In this document: piece after piece, positions 45,101 through 53,656 of the stretch
Layout of the letters: the number at the start of each line of letters is the position of its first letter
How positions within the stretch are numbered: the stretch's first letter is position 1
Assembly (NCBI GenBank): GCA_030146915.1
Contig: JASLAT010000005.1
Span: 106,487 to 170,486 of the forward strand
Source of the DNA: Tissierellales bacterium
GTDB lineage: Bacteria; Bacillota; Clostridia; Tissierellales; Tissierellaceae
Length of the DNA stretch: 64,000 nt
Direction of reading: 5' to 3'
Position numbers and translations under genes: made by a program
Notes under the pieces: model-generated
Databases searched by the model: none
The model's input: only the letters and a program-made list of their open reading frames with translations
What the model was told of the DNA's origin: nothing

Positions 45101-45127
45101 AAAAGTATACTCAAGAGTATACTTTTA
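45101..45127 (-). terminator. Terminator after the XRE-cupin regulator gene
   Basis: AAAAGTATACTC pairs with GAGTATACTTTT around a short loop; T run on the minus strand. Overlaps the gene's stop codon. Confidence 0.85.
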
Positions 45128-45739
45128 AACATGATCCTCATCAATTACTATATTTTCGTCAAATAAAGGATTAGGAGTGGAAATGCATAAAATTTTAACA
45201 TTTTTATTAGTATCATTTGCCCAATTATGCATAGACTCTGAAGAGTAGTAAGCTGAGTCTCCTGGGAAAAGGTTATAAATTTTGTCTTCATGTATTAAGG
45301 TTAAGACACCTTCTAAAACATAGATAAATTCTTCTCCAAGATGAGCATAAGGTTTTATATCTTCATCAGTCATTTGTGGTAATATCTCTATTAATCTGGG
45401 GTACATAGTGTGTCCCTTATTTTCTGAAGCTAGATGCTTTACTATATAGTTATTGCCTATAACATCTAGAACCTTTTGTTTGTAGCTTTTTATAACAATA
45501 GAAGATGAGCTTTTCTTTTGCTTTCTTTCATCTTCAGAAAAAAAGTAGTTTAGATTAACTCCATATACACTTGCTATTTTGTTAAGTGAATCTATAGCTA
45601 TTGTATTTATCCCTCTTTCAAATTGAGATAAATAACCTACAGAAAGATCAGTTTTTTCACTCAGTTCCTTTAATGTAAGATTATTTTTATTTCTTAATTC
45701 TTTCGCTTTTAATCCTATTCTTGATTCTAATCTTGGCAT
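45125..45739 (-). CDS. XRE-family regulator with C-terminal cupin domain, next to the hydroxyproline operon
   Basis: 204 residues. N-terminal helix-turn-helix of the Xre/Cro type (ELRNKNNLTLKELSEKTDLSVGYLSQFERG) and a cupin beta-barrel (YAHLGEEFIYVLEGVLTLI, FPGDSAYYSSESMHNWANDT). The layout is that of PuuR/SutR-type sensors of amino acids or amines. It is divergent from the yjiH-hypE-hypD genes, whose promoter is 148 bases away from its own, and is the obvious candidate regulator for them (inference). A second gene of this type is at 62249-62791. Confidence 0.9.
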   Translation of the reverse strand: MPRLESRIGLKAKELRNKNNLTLKELSEKTDLSVGYLSQFERGINTIAIDSLNKIASVYGVNLNYFFSEDERKQKKSSSSIVIKSYKQKVLDVIGNNYIVKHLASENKGHTMYPRLIEILPQMTDEDIKPYAHLGEEFIYVLEGVLTLIHEDKIYNLFPGDSAYYSSESMHNWANDTNKNVKILCISTPNPLFDENIVIDEDHV

Positions 45740-45762
45740 ATATGCTCCCCCTTACTAGTTTT

Positions 45763-45790
45763 ATTATATAAAAAAAGGGCTAAATGTCAA
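45763..45790 (-). promoter_or_regulatory. Promoter of the XRE-cupin regulator
   Basis: On the minus strand TTGACA (45790-45785), 16-base spacer, TATAAT (45768-45763). Confidence 0.7.
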
Positions 45791-45937
45791 AATCTATCAA
45801 AAAAATATGAAGAAATATATAAAATTTAAGCCTTTAATGTCATACTAGAATGGTTCAGGTTAATGAAAATCTAATATTATAAAAATGAATAAATAGGTAA
45901 AATTAATTAAAAAATGAAAATAGTTCATAAATATGAA

Positions 45938-45966
45938 TTGACATTGTGAAAAATTATGCTTATAAT
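45938..45966 (+). promoter_or_regulatory. Consensus promoter of the hydroxyproline operon
   Basis: TTGACA, 17-base spacer, TATAAT, an exact sigma-A consensus. About 110 bases of untranslated leader follow. Confidence 0.85.
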
Positions 45967-45992
45967 GAAATCAAACATAGTTAATCTATTAG

Positions 45993-46063
45993 CAATCATC
46001 TGATCAGAAATGATTGAAAATTAACAAAAACATAATAATTTGAAAATTACTAATTTTCGAATT
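45993..46063 (+). promoter_or_regulatory. Two leader hairpins before the hydroxyproline operon
   Basis: The leader can form CAATCAT/ATGATTG (45993-46016) enclosing a TCTGATCAGA palindrome, and AATTTGAAAATT/AATTTTCGAATT (46037-46063, one G-T pair). Neither is followed by a T run. They could be an operator, an RNA element or chance in AT-rich DNA. The rest of the 346-base gap shows nothing else recognisable. Confidence 0.4.
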
Positions 46064-46085
46064 GTAAATTGAAAGGAGAATAGTA

Positions 46086-47261
46086 ATGGGAAAAAATTCA
46101 GAAGTTAAAAAACCTATTGATGATGGTAGAGTTGACAAAAAACCAGTTACATTAGAAACTTTTGTATCTCTAGGATTAATAGTAGGCTTATTTGCTTACT
46201 TAAGCAGTAAAATGGGAGCAGATGTGGTTTTTAGTGTCATGATGAAGACTGGACATGACGTTTTAATGAATACTTCTTTTTACATAATGGCAGTAGCTAT
46301 ATTAGCAGGTGCAGTTTCAGGTATAATGTCAGAGTTTGGAATTATAGCTTTGATAAATAAGTTAATATCACCTGTAATGAGACCTTTATTTGGTTTACCA
46401 GGTGCTGGTGCTTTAGCTGCAGTTACTTGTTACATATCAGACAATCCAGCTATATTATCACTAGCAGCAGATGAAGGATTTGACAAATATTTTACTCCAG
46501 CAGAAAAAGCTACATATACAAACCTAGGAACAACTTTCGGTATGGGACTTATAGTAACAGCTTATATGTTGAGTTTAGGTAAGGAATACTTCTCAGCAGT
46601 TTTATTTGGAAACATAGGAGCTATAATAGGTGGAATTGTTTCAGTAAGGTTAATGCTTATAGTTGCTAGAAAATATTACAATGAAGACCCAAAAGCATCT
46701 GTAAATGTAAAAAATGAAGAGGAAGAAGTAAGAAGAGTTAGATCAGGTTCACATTTTGAAAGATTTATGTCTTCTATGATGGAAGGTGCTAAATCAGGAG
46801 TTCAATTAGGTTTAGACTGTGCTTCAGGAACTGTACTTATTTGTACATTTGTAATGATTTTAACTTTTGGTCCAGCAGGAGACAATGGACAATACTTAGG
46901 AGTTGCATATGAAGGGGTAGAATTACTACCTAAATTAGGAGCAGTATTTTTACCAGTAGCTAAAATACTTTGGGGATTTGATAGACCAGAATTACTAGCA
47001 TATCCATTTACAGCTTTAGGAGCAGTTGGTAGCGCTATGGGTCTTACAAATGGATTTATAGAAGCAGGATTTGCAACAGCAAGAACAGTAGCAACTTTTA
47101 CAGGAATGGGAATTTGTATGAGTGGTTTCTTAAGTACTCATATAGGTATGCTTGATACATTAGATCAAAATCAATTTGTTAAACAAGCAATATTATTTCA
47201 ACTACTAGGAGGTTTCGTAGCAGGAACAGCGGCAAATTATCTGTTCATGCTTTTTGGATAG
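46086..47261 (+). CDS. YjiH-type nucleoside-recognition (Gate) membrane protein, probable transporter
   Basis: 391 residues, about ten membrane helices in two halves with a charged linker at about 205-225. AGAVSGIMSEFGIIALINKLISPVM and the second LYNGFIEAGFATARTV-like GLTNGFIEAGFATAR segment match the Gate/nucleoside recognition domain of YjiH proteins. It heads the hypE-hypD transcript, so uptake of hydroxyproline or a related compound is possible, but the substrate is not known. AAAGGAG precedes the ATG. Confidence 0.8.
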   Translation: MGKNSEVKKPIDDGRVDKKPVTLETFVSLGLIVGLFAYLSSKMGADVVFSVMMKTGHDVLMNTSFYIMAVAILAGAVSGIMSEFGIIALINKLISPVMRPLFGLPGAGALAAVTCYISDNPAILSLAADEGFDKYFTPAEKATYTNLGTTFGMGLIVTAYMLSLGKEYFSAVLFGNIGAIIGGIVSVRLMLIVARKYYNEDPKASVNVKNEEEEVRRVRSGSHFERFMSSMMEGAKSGVQLGLDCASGTVLICTFVMILTFGPAGDNGQYLGVAYEGVELLPKLGAVFLPVAKILWGFDRPELLAYPFTALGAVGSAMGLTNGFIEAGFATARTVATFTGMGICMSGFLSTHIGMLDTLDQNQFVKQAILFQLLGGFVAGTAANYLFMLFG

Positions 47262-47287
47262 GCTAATTAGAAAGATGGTGGAATAAA

Positions 47288-48202
47288 ATGGACAAGGCTT
47301 TAGTTATAAATATACAAAGATTTTCCCTACATGATGGAGATGGGGTTAGGACTTCAGTTTTCTTTAAGGGATGTGGATTACACTGTACTTGGTGTCATAA
47401 CCCTGAAAGTCAGTCTTATAAAAAGCAAGTTATGGTTTATCATGAAAGATGTAAGCAATGTGGTTATTGTGTGAAAAATTGTAGTGAAGATGCCATAAGC
47501 TTTGATAAAGATAAACTTATAATAGATAGAAACAAGTGTATAGCTTGTGGAGAATGTGTAGAAAACTGTGCTTATAATGCCTTAGAAATGGCAGGAGATT
47601 ACTATACTGTTGATGAGTTAGTTGAAGAGATTAAAAAAGATATGATTATGTATGATGAGTCTGGTGGAGGAGTAACCTTATCAGGTGGAGAGGTTATGAG
47701 TCAAGATATAGATTTTCTTTTAGAACTATGTAAACGTCTAGAAAGAATAGGTATAGATATAAATGTAGACACTTGTGGTTTCGCTCCAGGTGAAAACTAC
47801 GACAAGATAGCACCATATGTTAGTAAGTTTTTATATGATATAAAAACTATGGATGAAAAAGTTCATAAAGAACATATAGGTGAAGGTTTAGAAAGGGTCT
47901 TATCAAATCTTGAAAAAATAAACTCTCTAGGAGCAAAGATAAATATTAGAATACCTGTAATTGGTGGAGTTAATAATACTCAAGAAGATATGGAGGCAAT
48001 AATAAAATATCTTCAAGATAAAAATATAAATGTAGATGCTATCAATTTACTACCATATCATAAGACAGGATCAAGTAAGTATGACAGATTAAATAGGGAT
48101 TATAAAGGAAAAGACCTTACAGTTCCTAAGCAGGATGATATGGAAAGAATTAAAGATATATTTATTAGAAGTGGCTTTACTAATGTAAAAATAGGAGGTT
48201 AA
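47288..48202 (+). CDS. hypE: Glycyl-radical enzyme activase for HypD
   Basis: 304 residues. Radical SAM motif GCGLHCTWC (Cys29, Cys33, Cys36) after DGDGVRTSVFFKG, two ferredoxin-type 4Fe-4S sites (CKQCGYCVKNC and CIACGECVENC) and the GGGVTLSGGEVMSQ loop. Such activases place the radical on the glycine of their partner dehydratase; the partner is the gene 5 bases downstream. The pairing supports the HypE name. It is co-transcribed with the membrane protein upstream. Confidence 0.92.
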   Translation: MDKALVINIQRFSLHDGDGVRTSVFFKGCGLHCTWCHNPESQSYKKQVMVYHERCKQCGYCVKNCSEDAISFDKDKLIIDRNKCIACGECVENCAYNALEMAGDYYTVDELVEEIKKDMIMYDESGGGVTLSGGEVMSQDIDFLLELCKRLERIGIDINVDTCGFAPGENYDKIAPYVSKFLYDIKTMDEKVHKEHIGEGLERVLSNLEKINSLGAKINIRIPVIGGVNNTQEDMEAIIKYLQDKNINVDAINLLPYHKTGSSKYDRLNRDYKGKDLTVPKQDDMERIKDIFIRSGFTNVKIGG

Positions 48203-48207
48203 GTAAA

Positions 48208-50583
48208 ATGGAAAGAAGAGGCATGAATGAAAGAGTAAAAAATTTACGTGAAGAAAGTGTAAGCATAGATCCAGCGCTATATATGGAGAGAGCTGACTTA
48301 TTTACAGATGCTTATATGAAATATGAAGGAACAGTATCAATTCCAGAATTAAGAGCCTTAGCATTTAAACACTTCATGGAAAACAAAACAATAAATATTG
48401 GTGAAGGTGAACTAATAGTTGGTGAAAAAGGAGATGGACCACAAAAAGCTCCTACATTCCCAGATATATGCTGCCATACTATAGAAGATATGGAAATAAT
48501 GAATGAAAGAGAGTTAATTGGATTTAAAGTAAGTGAAGAAGACTTTAAATTACAAGAAGAAAAAATAATTCCATATTGGAAAGATAGACAAATTAGAAAA
48601 AAAATATTAGATTCTATGACTGATGAGTGGAAAGCTTGTTATGGAGCTGGAATATTCACAGAGTTTATGGAACAAAGAGGACCTGGACATACAGTAGGTG
48701 GACCACACTTATATGAAAAAGGTTTCAATGACTATAAGAAAGAAATTCAAGATCAAATAGATAAGTTAGACTTTTTAAATGATAAGGAAGCTTCTAAGAA
48801 AAAAGAGCAATTAAATGCTATGTCAATAGCTTGTGATGCAATCATTATTCTTGGAGAAAGATATGCTAAATTAGCTAGAGAAATGGCTGATAAAGAAACT
48901 GATGAAACTAGAAAAGCAGAACTTTTACAAATTGCAGAAAACTGTGAAGTTGTACCAGCTAACAAGCCACAAACTTACTGGCAAGCAATACAAATGTACT
49001 GGTTCATACACTTAGGTGTTACAACAGAATTAAACCCTTGGGATGCTTTCAGTCCAGGTAGACTAGACCAACATCTATATCCTTTCTATAAAAATGATAC
49101 AAAAGAAGGAAGACTAGATGATGAAAGAGCCTTAGAATTATTACAATGCTTATGGGTTAAATTCAACAACCAACCAGCACCACCAAAGGTAGGAGTTACT
49201 TTAAAAGAAAGTAGTACCTACACAGACTTTGCAAATATAAATACTGGTGGTATAACAGCAGATGGACATGATGGTGTTAATGAAGTTAGTTATTTAATAT
49301 TAGACTGTATGGATGAAATGAAACTATTACAACCAAGCTCTAATGTTCAAATAAGTAAAAAGACACCACAAAAATTCTTAAAAAGAGCTTGTGAAATATC
49401 AAGAAAAGGTTGGGGTCAACCAGCTTTTTATAACACTGAAGCAATAATACAAGAATTATTAAACGCAGGAAAAACTTTAGAAGATGCTAGATTAGGTGGA
49501 GCAAGTGGATGTGTTGAAACAGGATGTTTCGGACATGAATCTTATAACTTAACAGGATACTTTAACCTACCTAAGATATTAGAATTAACTTTATTCAATG
49601 GATATGATCATGTGTCAGATCAACAATTAGGTTTAAAATTAGGTTATGCAGAAGACTTCAAATCATATGAAGAGTTATTTGAAGCTTATAAGAAACAAAT
49701 AGAGTACTTCATAGATATAAAAATGAGAGGTTCAAACGTAATAGAAAACTTATATGCTAAGTATATGCCAGTACCTTTCTTATCAGTTATAACTAATGAC
49801 TGTATAGAAACTGCGACAGACTATAATGCAGGTGGAGCAAGATATAATGTTTCTTATATACAAGGTGTTGGAATAGGAACTGTAACAGACTCCTTAGCAT
49901 CAATAAAATACAATGTTTTTGAAAAAGAAAGATTCTCAATGGAAGAGTTAATGAAGGCTATAGAAGATAACTTTGAAGGTCATGACCGTATCTATAACTT
50001 TGTGACTAATAAGACACCAAAGTATGGAAATGATGATGACTATGCTGATGAGATTATGAAAACAGTATTTAACACTTATAAAGATACTGTAAATGAAAGA
50101 CCTAATATGAAGGGTGGACAATACAGAATAAACATGTTACCAACTACTTGTCATGTTTACTTTGGAGAAGTTATGTTAGCTAGTGCAAATGGAAGGTTTG
50201 CTCATAAACCTCTACCAGATGGTATATCTCCAGAAAAAGGTGCAGATATAAATGGACCAACAGCAGTAATAAAATCAGCTGCTAAGATGGATCATTTAAG
50301 TACTGGAGGAACTTTATTAAATCAAAAATTCACTCCATCTGTAGTTAAAGGTGAAGAAGGATTAGATAATATGGCTAACTTAGTTCGTTCATACTTTACA
50401 ATGGATGGACACCATATACAATTTAACGTAATAGATAGAGATACTCTTATAAAAGCACAACAAAATCCAGAAGACTACAAAGACTTAATAGTACGTGTAG
50501 CAGGATATAGTGACCACTTTAGAAATTTAAGTAAGGCGCTACAAGACGAGATAATAGATCGTACAGAGCAAGACTTTAACTAA
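48208..50583 (+). CDS. hypD: trans-4-hydroxy-L-proline dehydratase, glycyl radical enzyme
   Basis: 791 residues, the length of HypD. Catalytic loop GGASGCVETGC with Cys435 and Glu437, and the radical site RVAGYSDHF with Gly766. I recall close matches to Clostridioides difficile HypD: PAPPKVGVTLKESSTYTDFA, ISKKTPQKFLKRACEI, LPTTCHVYFGEVMLAS and KMDHLSTGGTLLNQKF. It dehydrates hydroxyproline to pyrroline-5-carboxylate. Upstream hypE activates it and downstream proC reduces the product to proline. Codon use is strongly biased to A/T-ending and appears tuned for high expression. Confidence 0.94.
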   Translation: MERRGMNERVKNLREESVSIDPALYMERADLFTDAYMKYEGTVSIPELRALAFKHFMENKTINIGEGELIVGEKGDGPQKAPTFPDICCHTIEDMEIMNERELIGFKVSEEDFKLQEEKIIPYWKDRQIRKKILDSMTDEWKACYGAGIFTEFMEQRGPGHTVGGPHLYEKGFNDYKKEIQDQIDKLDFLNDKEASKKKEQLNAMSIACDAIIILGERYAKLAREMADKETDETRKAELLQIAENCEVVPANKPQTYWQAIQMYWFIHLGVTTELNPWDAFSPGRLDQHLYPFYKNDTKEGRLDDERALELLQCLWVKFNNQPAPPKVGVTLKESSTYTDFANINTGGITADGHDGVNEVSYLILDCMDEMKLLQPSSNVQISKKTPQKFLKRACEISRKGWGQPAFYNTEAIIQELLNAGKTLEDARLGGASGCVETGCFGHESYNLTGYFNLPKILELTLFNGYDHVSDQQLGLKLGYAEDFKSYEELFEAYKKQIEYFIDIKMRGSNVIENLYAKYMPVPFLSVITNDCIETATDYNAGGARYNVSYIQGVGIGTVTDSLASIKYNVFEKERFSMEELMKAIEDNFEGHDRIYNFVTNKTPKYGNDDDYADEIMKTVFNTYKDTVNERPNMKGGQYRINMLPTTCHVYFGEVMLASANGRFAHKPLPDGISPEKGADINGPTAVIKSAAKMDHLSTGGTLLNQKFTPSVVKGEEGLDNMANLVRSYFTMDGHHIQFNVIDRDTLIKAQQNPEDYKDLIVRVAGYSDHFRNLSKALQDEIIDRTEQDFN

Positions 50584-50591
50584 AATAAAAT

Positions 50592-50627
50592 AAAGTATTA
50601 GGTAGGAAACTACCTAATACTTTTTAT
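50592..50627 (+). terminator. Terminator between hypD and proC
   Basis: AAAGTATTAGGTAG pairs with CTACCTAATACTTT around GAAA, then TTTTT. It should reduce read-through to proC or mark the end of the hypE-hypD transcript. Confidence 0.88.
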
Positions 50628-50654
50628 CAAAACTAAAGGAAAGGTGAATACATA

Positions 50655-51449
50655 ATGAAATTAGGATTTATAGGTTGCGGAAATATGGCTCAGGCCATGA
50701 TGGGTGGAATAATATCAGAAAACTTATTAGAAGCGAAGGAAGTTATAGCTTCAGATGGATATAAACCTAGCTTAGAAAGAGCAGAGGAAAGCCTAGGTAT
50801 AAATACTACATTAGATAATAAGGAAGTAGCTAGAAAAAGTGAAATGATTGTTCTTTCAGTAAAACCTCAATTCTACCAAAATGTTATAGAAGAGATAAGA
50901 GGAGAAATTAAGGAAGATACAATAATAATAACGATAGCTCCAGGTCAAAGTTTAGAAAAATTAGCATCTATGTTTGATAAAGATGTAAAAATTGTAAGAA
51001 CTATGCCAAATACTCCAGCTATGGTTGGAGAAGGTATGACAGCTATGTGTGTTAATGAATTTGTAAGTGAAGAAGAAGCTGAAAAAGTACAAAATATCTT
51101 AAGTGGATTTGGTAAGGCTGAAATAGTTCCAGAATACATGATGGATGCGGTTGTAGCTGTTAGTGGAAGTTCACCTGCCTATGTATTTATGTTCATAGAA
51201 GCAATGGCTGATGCAGCTGTTTTAGAAGGAATGAGCAGACAACAAGCCTACGTTTTTGCAGCACAATCAGTATTAGGAAGTGCAAAGATGGTATTAGAAA
51301 CAAAAAAACACCCAGCTGAATTAAAAGATATGGTATGTTCACCAGCAGGAACTACTATAGAAGCTGTTAAATCTTTAGAAGAAAAAGGCTTTAGAGCTGC
51401 AGTTATAGATGCAATGTTAGCTTGTAGTGAACGTTCAAGAAATATGTAA
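50655..51449 (+). CDS. proC: Pyrroline-5-carboxylate reductase
   Basis: 264 residues. Rossmann start KLGFIGCGNMAQAMMGGI binds NAD(P)H; VRTMPNTPAMVGEGMTAM and the C-terminal CSPAGTTIEAVKSLEEKGFRAAVIDA are the family signatures. It reduces P5C to proline, the second step after HypD. It follows hypD after a terminator hairpin (50592-50627), so it can be expressed independently; AAAGGTG precedes the ATG. Confidence 0.96.
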   Translation: MKLGFIGCGNMAQAMMGGIISENLLEAKEVIASDGYKPSLERAEESLGINTTLDNKEVARKSEMIVLSVKPQFYQNVIEEIRGEIKEDTIIITIAPGQSLEKLASMFDKDVKIVRTMPNTPAMVGEGMTAMCVNEFVSEEEAEKVQNILSGFGKAEIVPEYMMDAVVAVSGSSPAYVFMFIEAMADAAVLEGMSRQQAYVFAAQSVLGSAKMVLETKKHPAELKDMVCSPAGTTIEAVKSLEEKGFRAAVIDAMLACSERSRNM

Positions 51450-51468
51450 GCTTTAAATAAGTTGATTT

Positions 51469-51499
51469 ATAGGGGGTGTCCTTACACTCCCTATTTTCT
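51469..51499 (+). terminator. Terminator-like hairpin after proC
   Basis: ATAGGGGGTGT pairs with ACACTCCCTAT (one G-T pair) around CCTT, followed by TTTCTTC. Confidence 0.65.
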
Positions 51500-51516
51500 T
51501 CAAAGGAGAGATTAAT

Positions 51517-52968
51517 ATGACTAAGGAAAAAACTCAATGGGGCTCGAGATTAGGTTTTATAATGGCCGCCATTGGTATGGCCATAGGAACAGGAAACATT
51601 TGGAGATTTCCAAGAGTAGCAGGTAATAACGGGGGAGGGGCTTTTTTAATAGCCTATATTATTGCTAATATAACTTGGACAGTTCCTCTTATAATGACAG
51701 AAATAGCTATAGGGAAAAAAACGTCGCTAGGTACTGTAGGGTCTTTTAAAACTTTTGCAGGGGAGAAAAAGACTTGGCAGGGGGCATGGATCTGCTTTGT
51801 GTGTGCAGCTATAACCTTTTATTATGTTATAGTGCTAGGCTGGTCTTTAAGATATTTTACATATGCAATAAAAGGTAGCTTTGTAAACAACGTAAATACA
51901 GAGCTTATATGGAATAACTTTACAAGTAATCCTATAGAAGGTATTATTTTTCAAATTATATCTTTAGTCTTAGTAGGCTATGTACTTTTAAAAGGGGTTA
52001 ATGATGGTTTAGAAAAAGTAGGAAAGGTAGTAATTCCTGTGTTATTTATAAGTTTAATTATGGCATCTATTTGGTCTTTGACCAAGGAGGGAGCGCTTTT
52101 AGGACTTAAATATCTTTTTGTTCCAAACTTTAAGGATTTATTAAACCCTAAAATATGGTTAAATGCATATACTCAAGCTGCTTGGTCTTCAGGAGCAGGC
52201 TGGGGGATGATGTTAACATATGCTAATTATATGAAGGATAATGAGGATATAGCTGTAAATAGTTTTATGATCTCTTTTGGAGATGCCTTAGGTGCTATTA
52301 TAGCTGCTATGGCTGTTTTACCGACTGTATTTGCCCTATCTAATAGTGAAGCAATGGCAATAGAAGCTTTAAATAGTGGAAATACAGGTTTAACCTTTAT
52401 ATATTTGACTAAATTATTTGCAACATCTAAGGGTGGACTTATAATATCATCACTTTTCTTTTTAGCCTTATCCTTGTCAGCTTTGACATCCTTATTACCA
52501 CAAATGGAAGTTATAGTTAAGAATTTTATGGATTTTGGTTTAGAAAGAAAAAAAGCAGTAATAAGTATGCTAACTATTTGCTTTTTCTTAGGTTTACCAA
52601 GTGTATTTAGTATGGACTTTTTTGATAATCAAGATTGGGTATGGGGAATTGGTTTGTTAGTTTGTGGATTATTATATATTGGAAGTGTTTATAAGTATGG
52701 TATTAAGAAATTCAGAGAGGAATATATAAACCCTACATCTGATATAAAGGTAGGTTCTTGGTATGATACATTGTTAAAGATATATCCAGTATTACTTTTT
52801 TCAATGTTAGCAACAACCTTGTATCAGGCAGCAAAGACCAGTAGTAACTGGTGGACACCATTTTCTGTAGATAATCCAGGCACAGCAATATTTCAATGTA
52901 TCTTAACTATGTTAATAATGATTTTATTTAATAGACAGTTAAATAAGGGGATTTCGCAAAAAATTTAG
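51517..52968 (+). CDS. Sodium-dependent NSS/SNF family amino-acid transporter
   Basis: 483 residues, about twelve helices. GSRLGFIMAAIGMAIGTGNIWRFPRVAGNNGGGAF, split as GSRLGFIMAAIGMAIGTGNI then WRFPRVAGNNGGGAF, carries the helix-1 sodium and substrate motif of LeuT-like carriers. The position after proC suggests uptake of proline, hydroxyproline or another Stickland amino acid. The 33-residue gene 9 bases downstream looks like its small partner. AAAGGAG precedes the ATG. Confidence 0.93.
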   Translation: MTKEKTQWGSRLGFIMAAIGMAIGTGNIWRFPRVAGNNGGGAFLIAYIIANITWTVPLIMTEIAIGKKTSLGTVGSFKTFAGEKKTWQGAWICFVCAAITFYYVIVLGWSLRYFTYAIKGSFVNNVNTELIWNNFTSNPIEGIIFQIISLVLVGYVLLKGVNDGLEKVGKVVIPVLFISLIMASIWSLTKEGALLGLKYLFVPNFKDLLNPKIWLNAYTQAAWSSGAGWGMMLTYANYMKDNEDIAVNSFMISFGDALGAIIAAMAVLPTVFALSNSEAMAIEALNSGNTGLTFIYLTKLFATSKGGLIISSLFFLALSLSALTSLLPQMEVIVKNFMDFGLERKKAVISMLTICFFLGLPSVFSMDFFDNQDWVWGIGLLVCGLLYIGSVYKYGIKKFREEYINPTSDIKVGSWYDTLLKIYPVLLFSMLATTLYQAAKTSSNWWTPFSVDNPGTAIFQCILTMLIMILFNRQLNKGISQKI

Positions 52969-52977
52969 GAGGTAAGT

Positions 52978-53079
52978 ATGTTTAAGGTTATATTTTGGAT
53001 GATAATTTTATTAGGAGTAAATCTTTTAGGATTTATATACTTTGCAAATATAGCAGCTAAAGAAGAGAAATATAAATAA
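52978..53079 (+). CDS. 33-residue membrane protein, MetS-like small partner of the NSS transporter
   Basis: The ATG at 52978 has AGGAGG seven bases upstream and codes for MFKVIFWMIILLGVNLLGF followed by IYFANIAAKEEKYK and TAA. It is one membrane helix with a short charged tail. Small single-helix subunits encoded right after NSS transporters (MetS of MetPS) are known in Gram-positives. It is followed at once by a terminator. Too short for default gene calling; supported by ribosome site, context and composition. Confidence 0.82.
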   Translation: MFKVIFWMIILLGVNLLGFIYFANIAAKEEKYK

Positions 53080-53107
53080 AAAGAGACCCAATTGGGTCTC
53101 TTTTTTA
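53079..53107 (+). terminator. Terminator at the end of the transporter operon
   Basis: AAAAGAGACCCA/ATTGGGTCTCTTTT perfect inverted repeat, then TT. Confidence 0.93.
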
Positions 53108-53197
53108 TTCAATACTTCTCTATTTAGGAAATTTAGTAAATTATTGTTATTATATATTTTGTGTTATAATATTATAGTTAAAGATGAGGGTGATAAT

Positions 53198-53656
53198 ATG
53201 CTTAAGATAAAGATAGAAGGTCTTCAAGGAACAGAACAATTTGCTAAGAGCTTAGCCAGTCTTTTAAAAGCTGAGGATATTGTTTGCCTAAATGGAGACT
53301 TAGGTGCAGGTAAGACTACTATGACTAAATCAATTGGTAAGGCCTTAGGGGTTGAAGATTATATAACGAGTCCAACCTTTACTCTTATAAATGAATATGA
53401 AGGAAGGCTTCCAGTTTATCATTTTGATGTTTATAGACTAGAGGGAGCAGAGGATCTATTTGATTTAGGGTTTGATGAATATTTTTTTGGCCAGGGAGTT
53501 TGTATAATTGAGTGGGCAGAAAAAATAGAAAATCTACTACCTGAAGATAGAATTATTATAAATATTAAAAAGACAGAAAATCCAAAAGATAGAATAATAG
53601 AAATCACAGGTAGTGGTGAAAGATATAAAGAAATAATTAAGGAGTTGGGAAAATGA
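53198..53656 (+). CDS. tsaE: tRNA t6A synthesis ATPase TsaE
   Basis: 152 residues from the ATG at 53198, preceded by GAGGGTG; the frame is open upstream but that part contains no ribosome site. Walker A GDLGAGKTT, SPTFTLINEYEG and HFDVYRLEGAEDLFDLGFDEYF are TsaE signatures. It energises TsaB-TsaD in making threonylcarbamoyl-adenosine at position 37 of ANN-reading tRNAs. Stop overlaps the tsaB start by 4 bases. Confidence 0.96.
   Translation: MLKIKIEGLQGTEQFAKSLASLLKAEDIVCLNGDLGAGKTTMTKSIGKALGVEDYITSPTFTLINEYEGRLPVYHFDVYRLEGAEDLFDLGFDEYFFGQGVCIIEWAEKIENLLPEDRIIINIKKTENPKDRIIEITGSGERYKEIIKELGK

Noticed and set aside
45841..45970. Sigma-54 promoter before the hydroxyproline genes
   Set aside because: A GG at about 45853 has no matching GC at the right distance, whereas an exact sigma-A promoter is present at 45938.
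48208..50583. Glycyl-radical enzyme as pyruvate formate-lyase, glycerol dehydratase or choline lyase
   Set aside because: The activase, proC neighbour and the recalled sequence match all point to hydroxyproline dehydratase.
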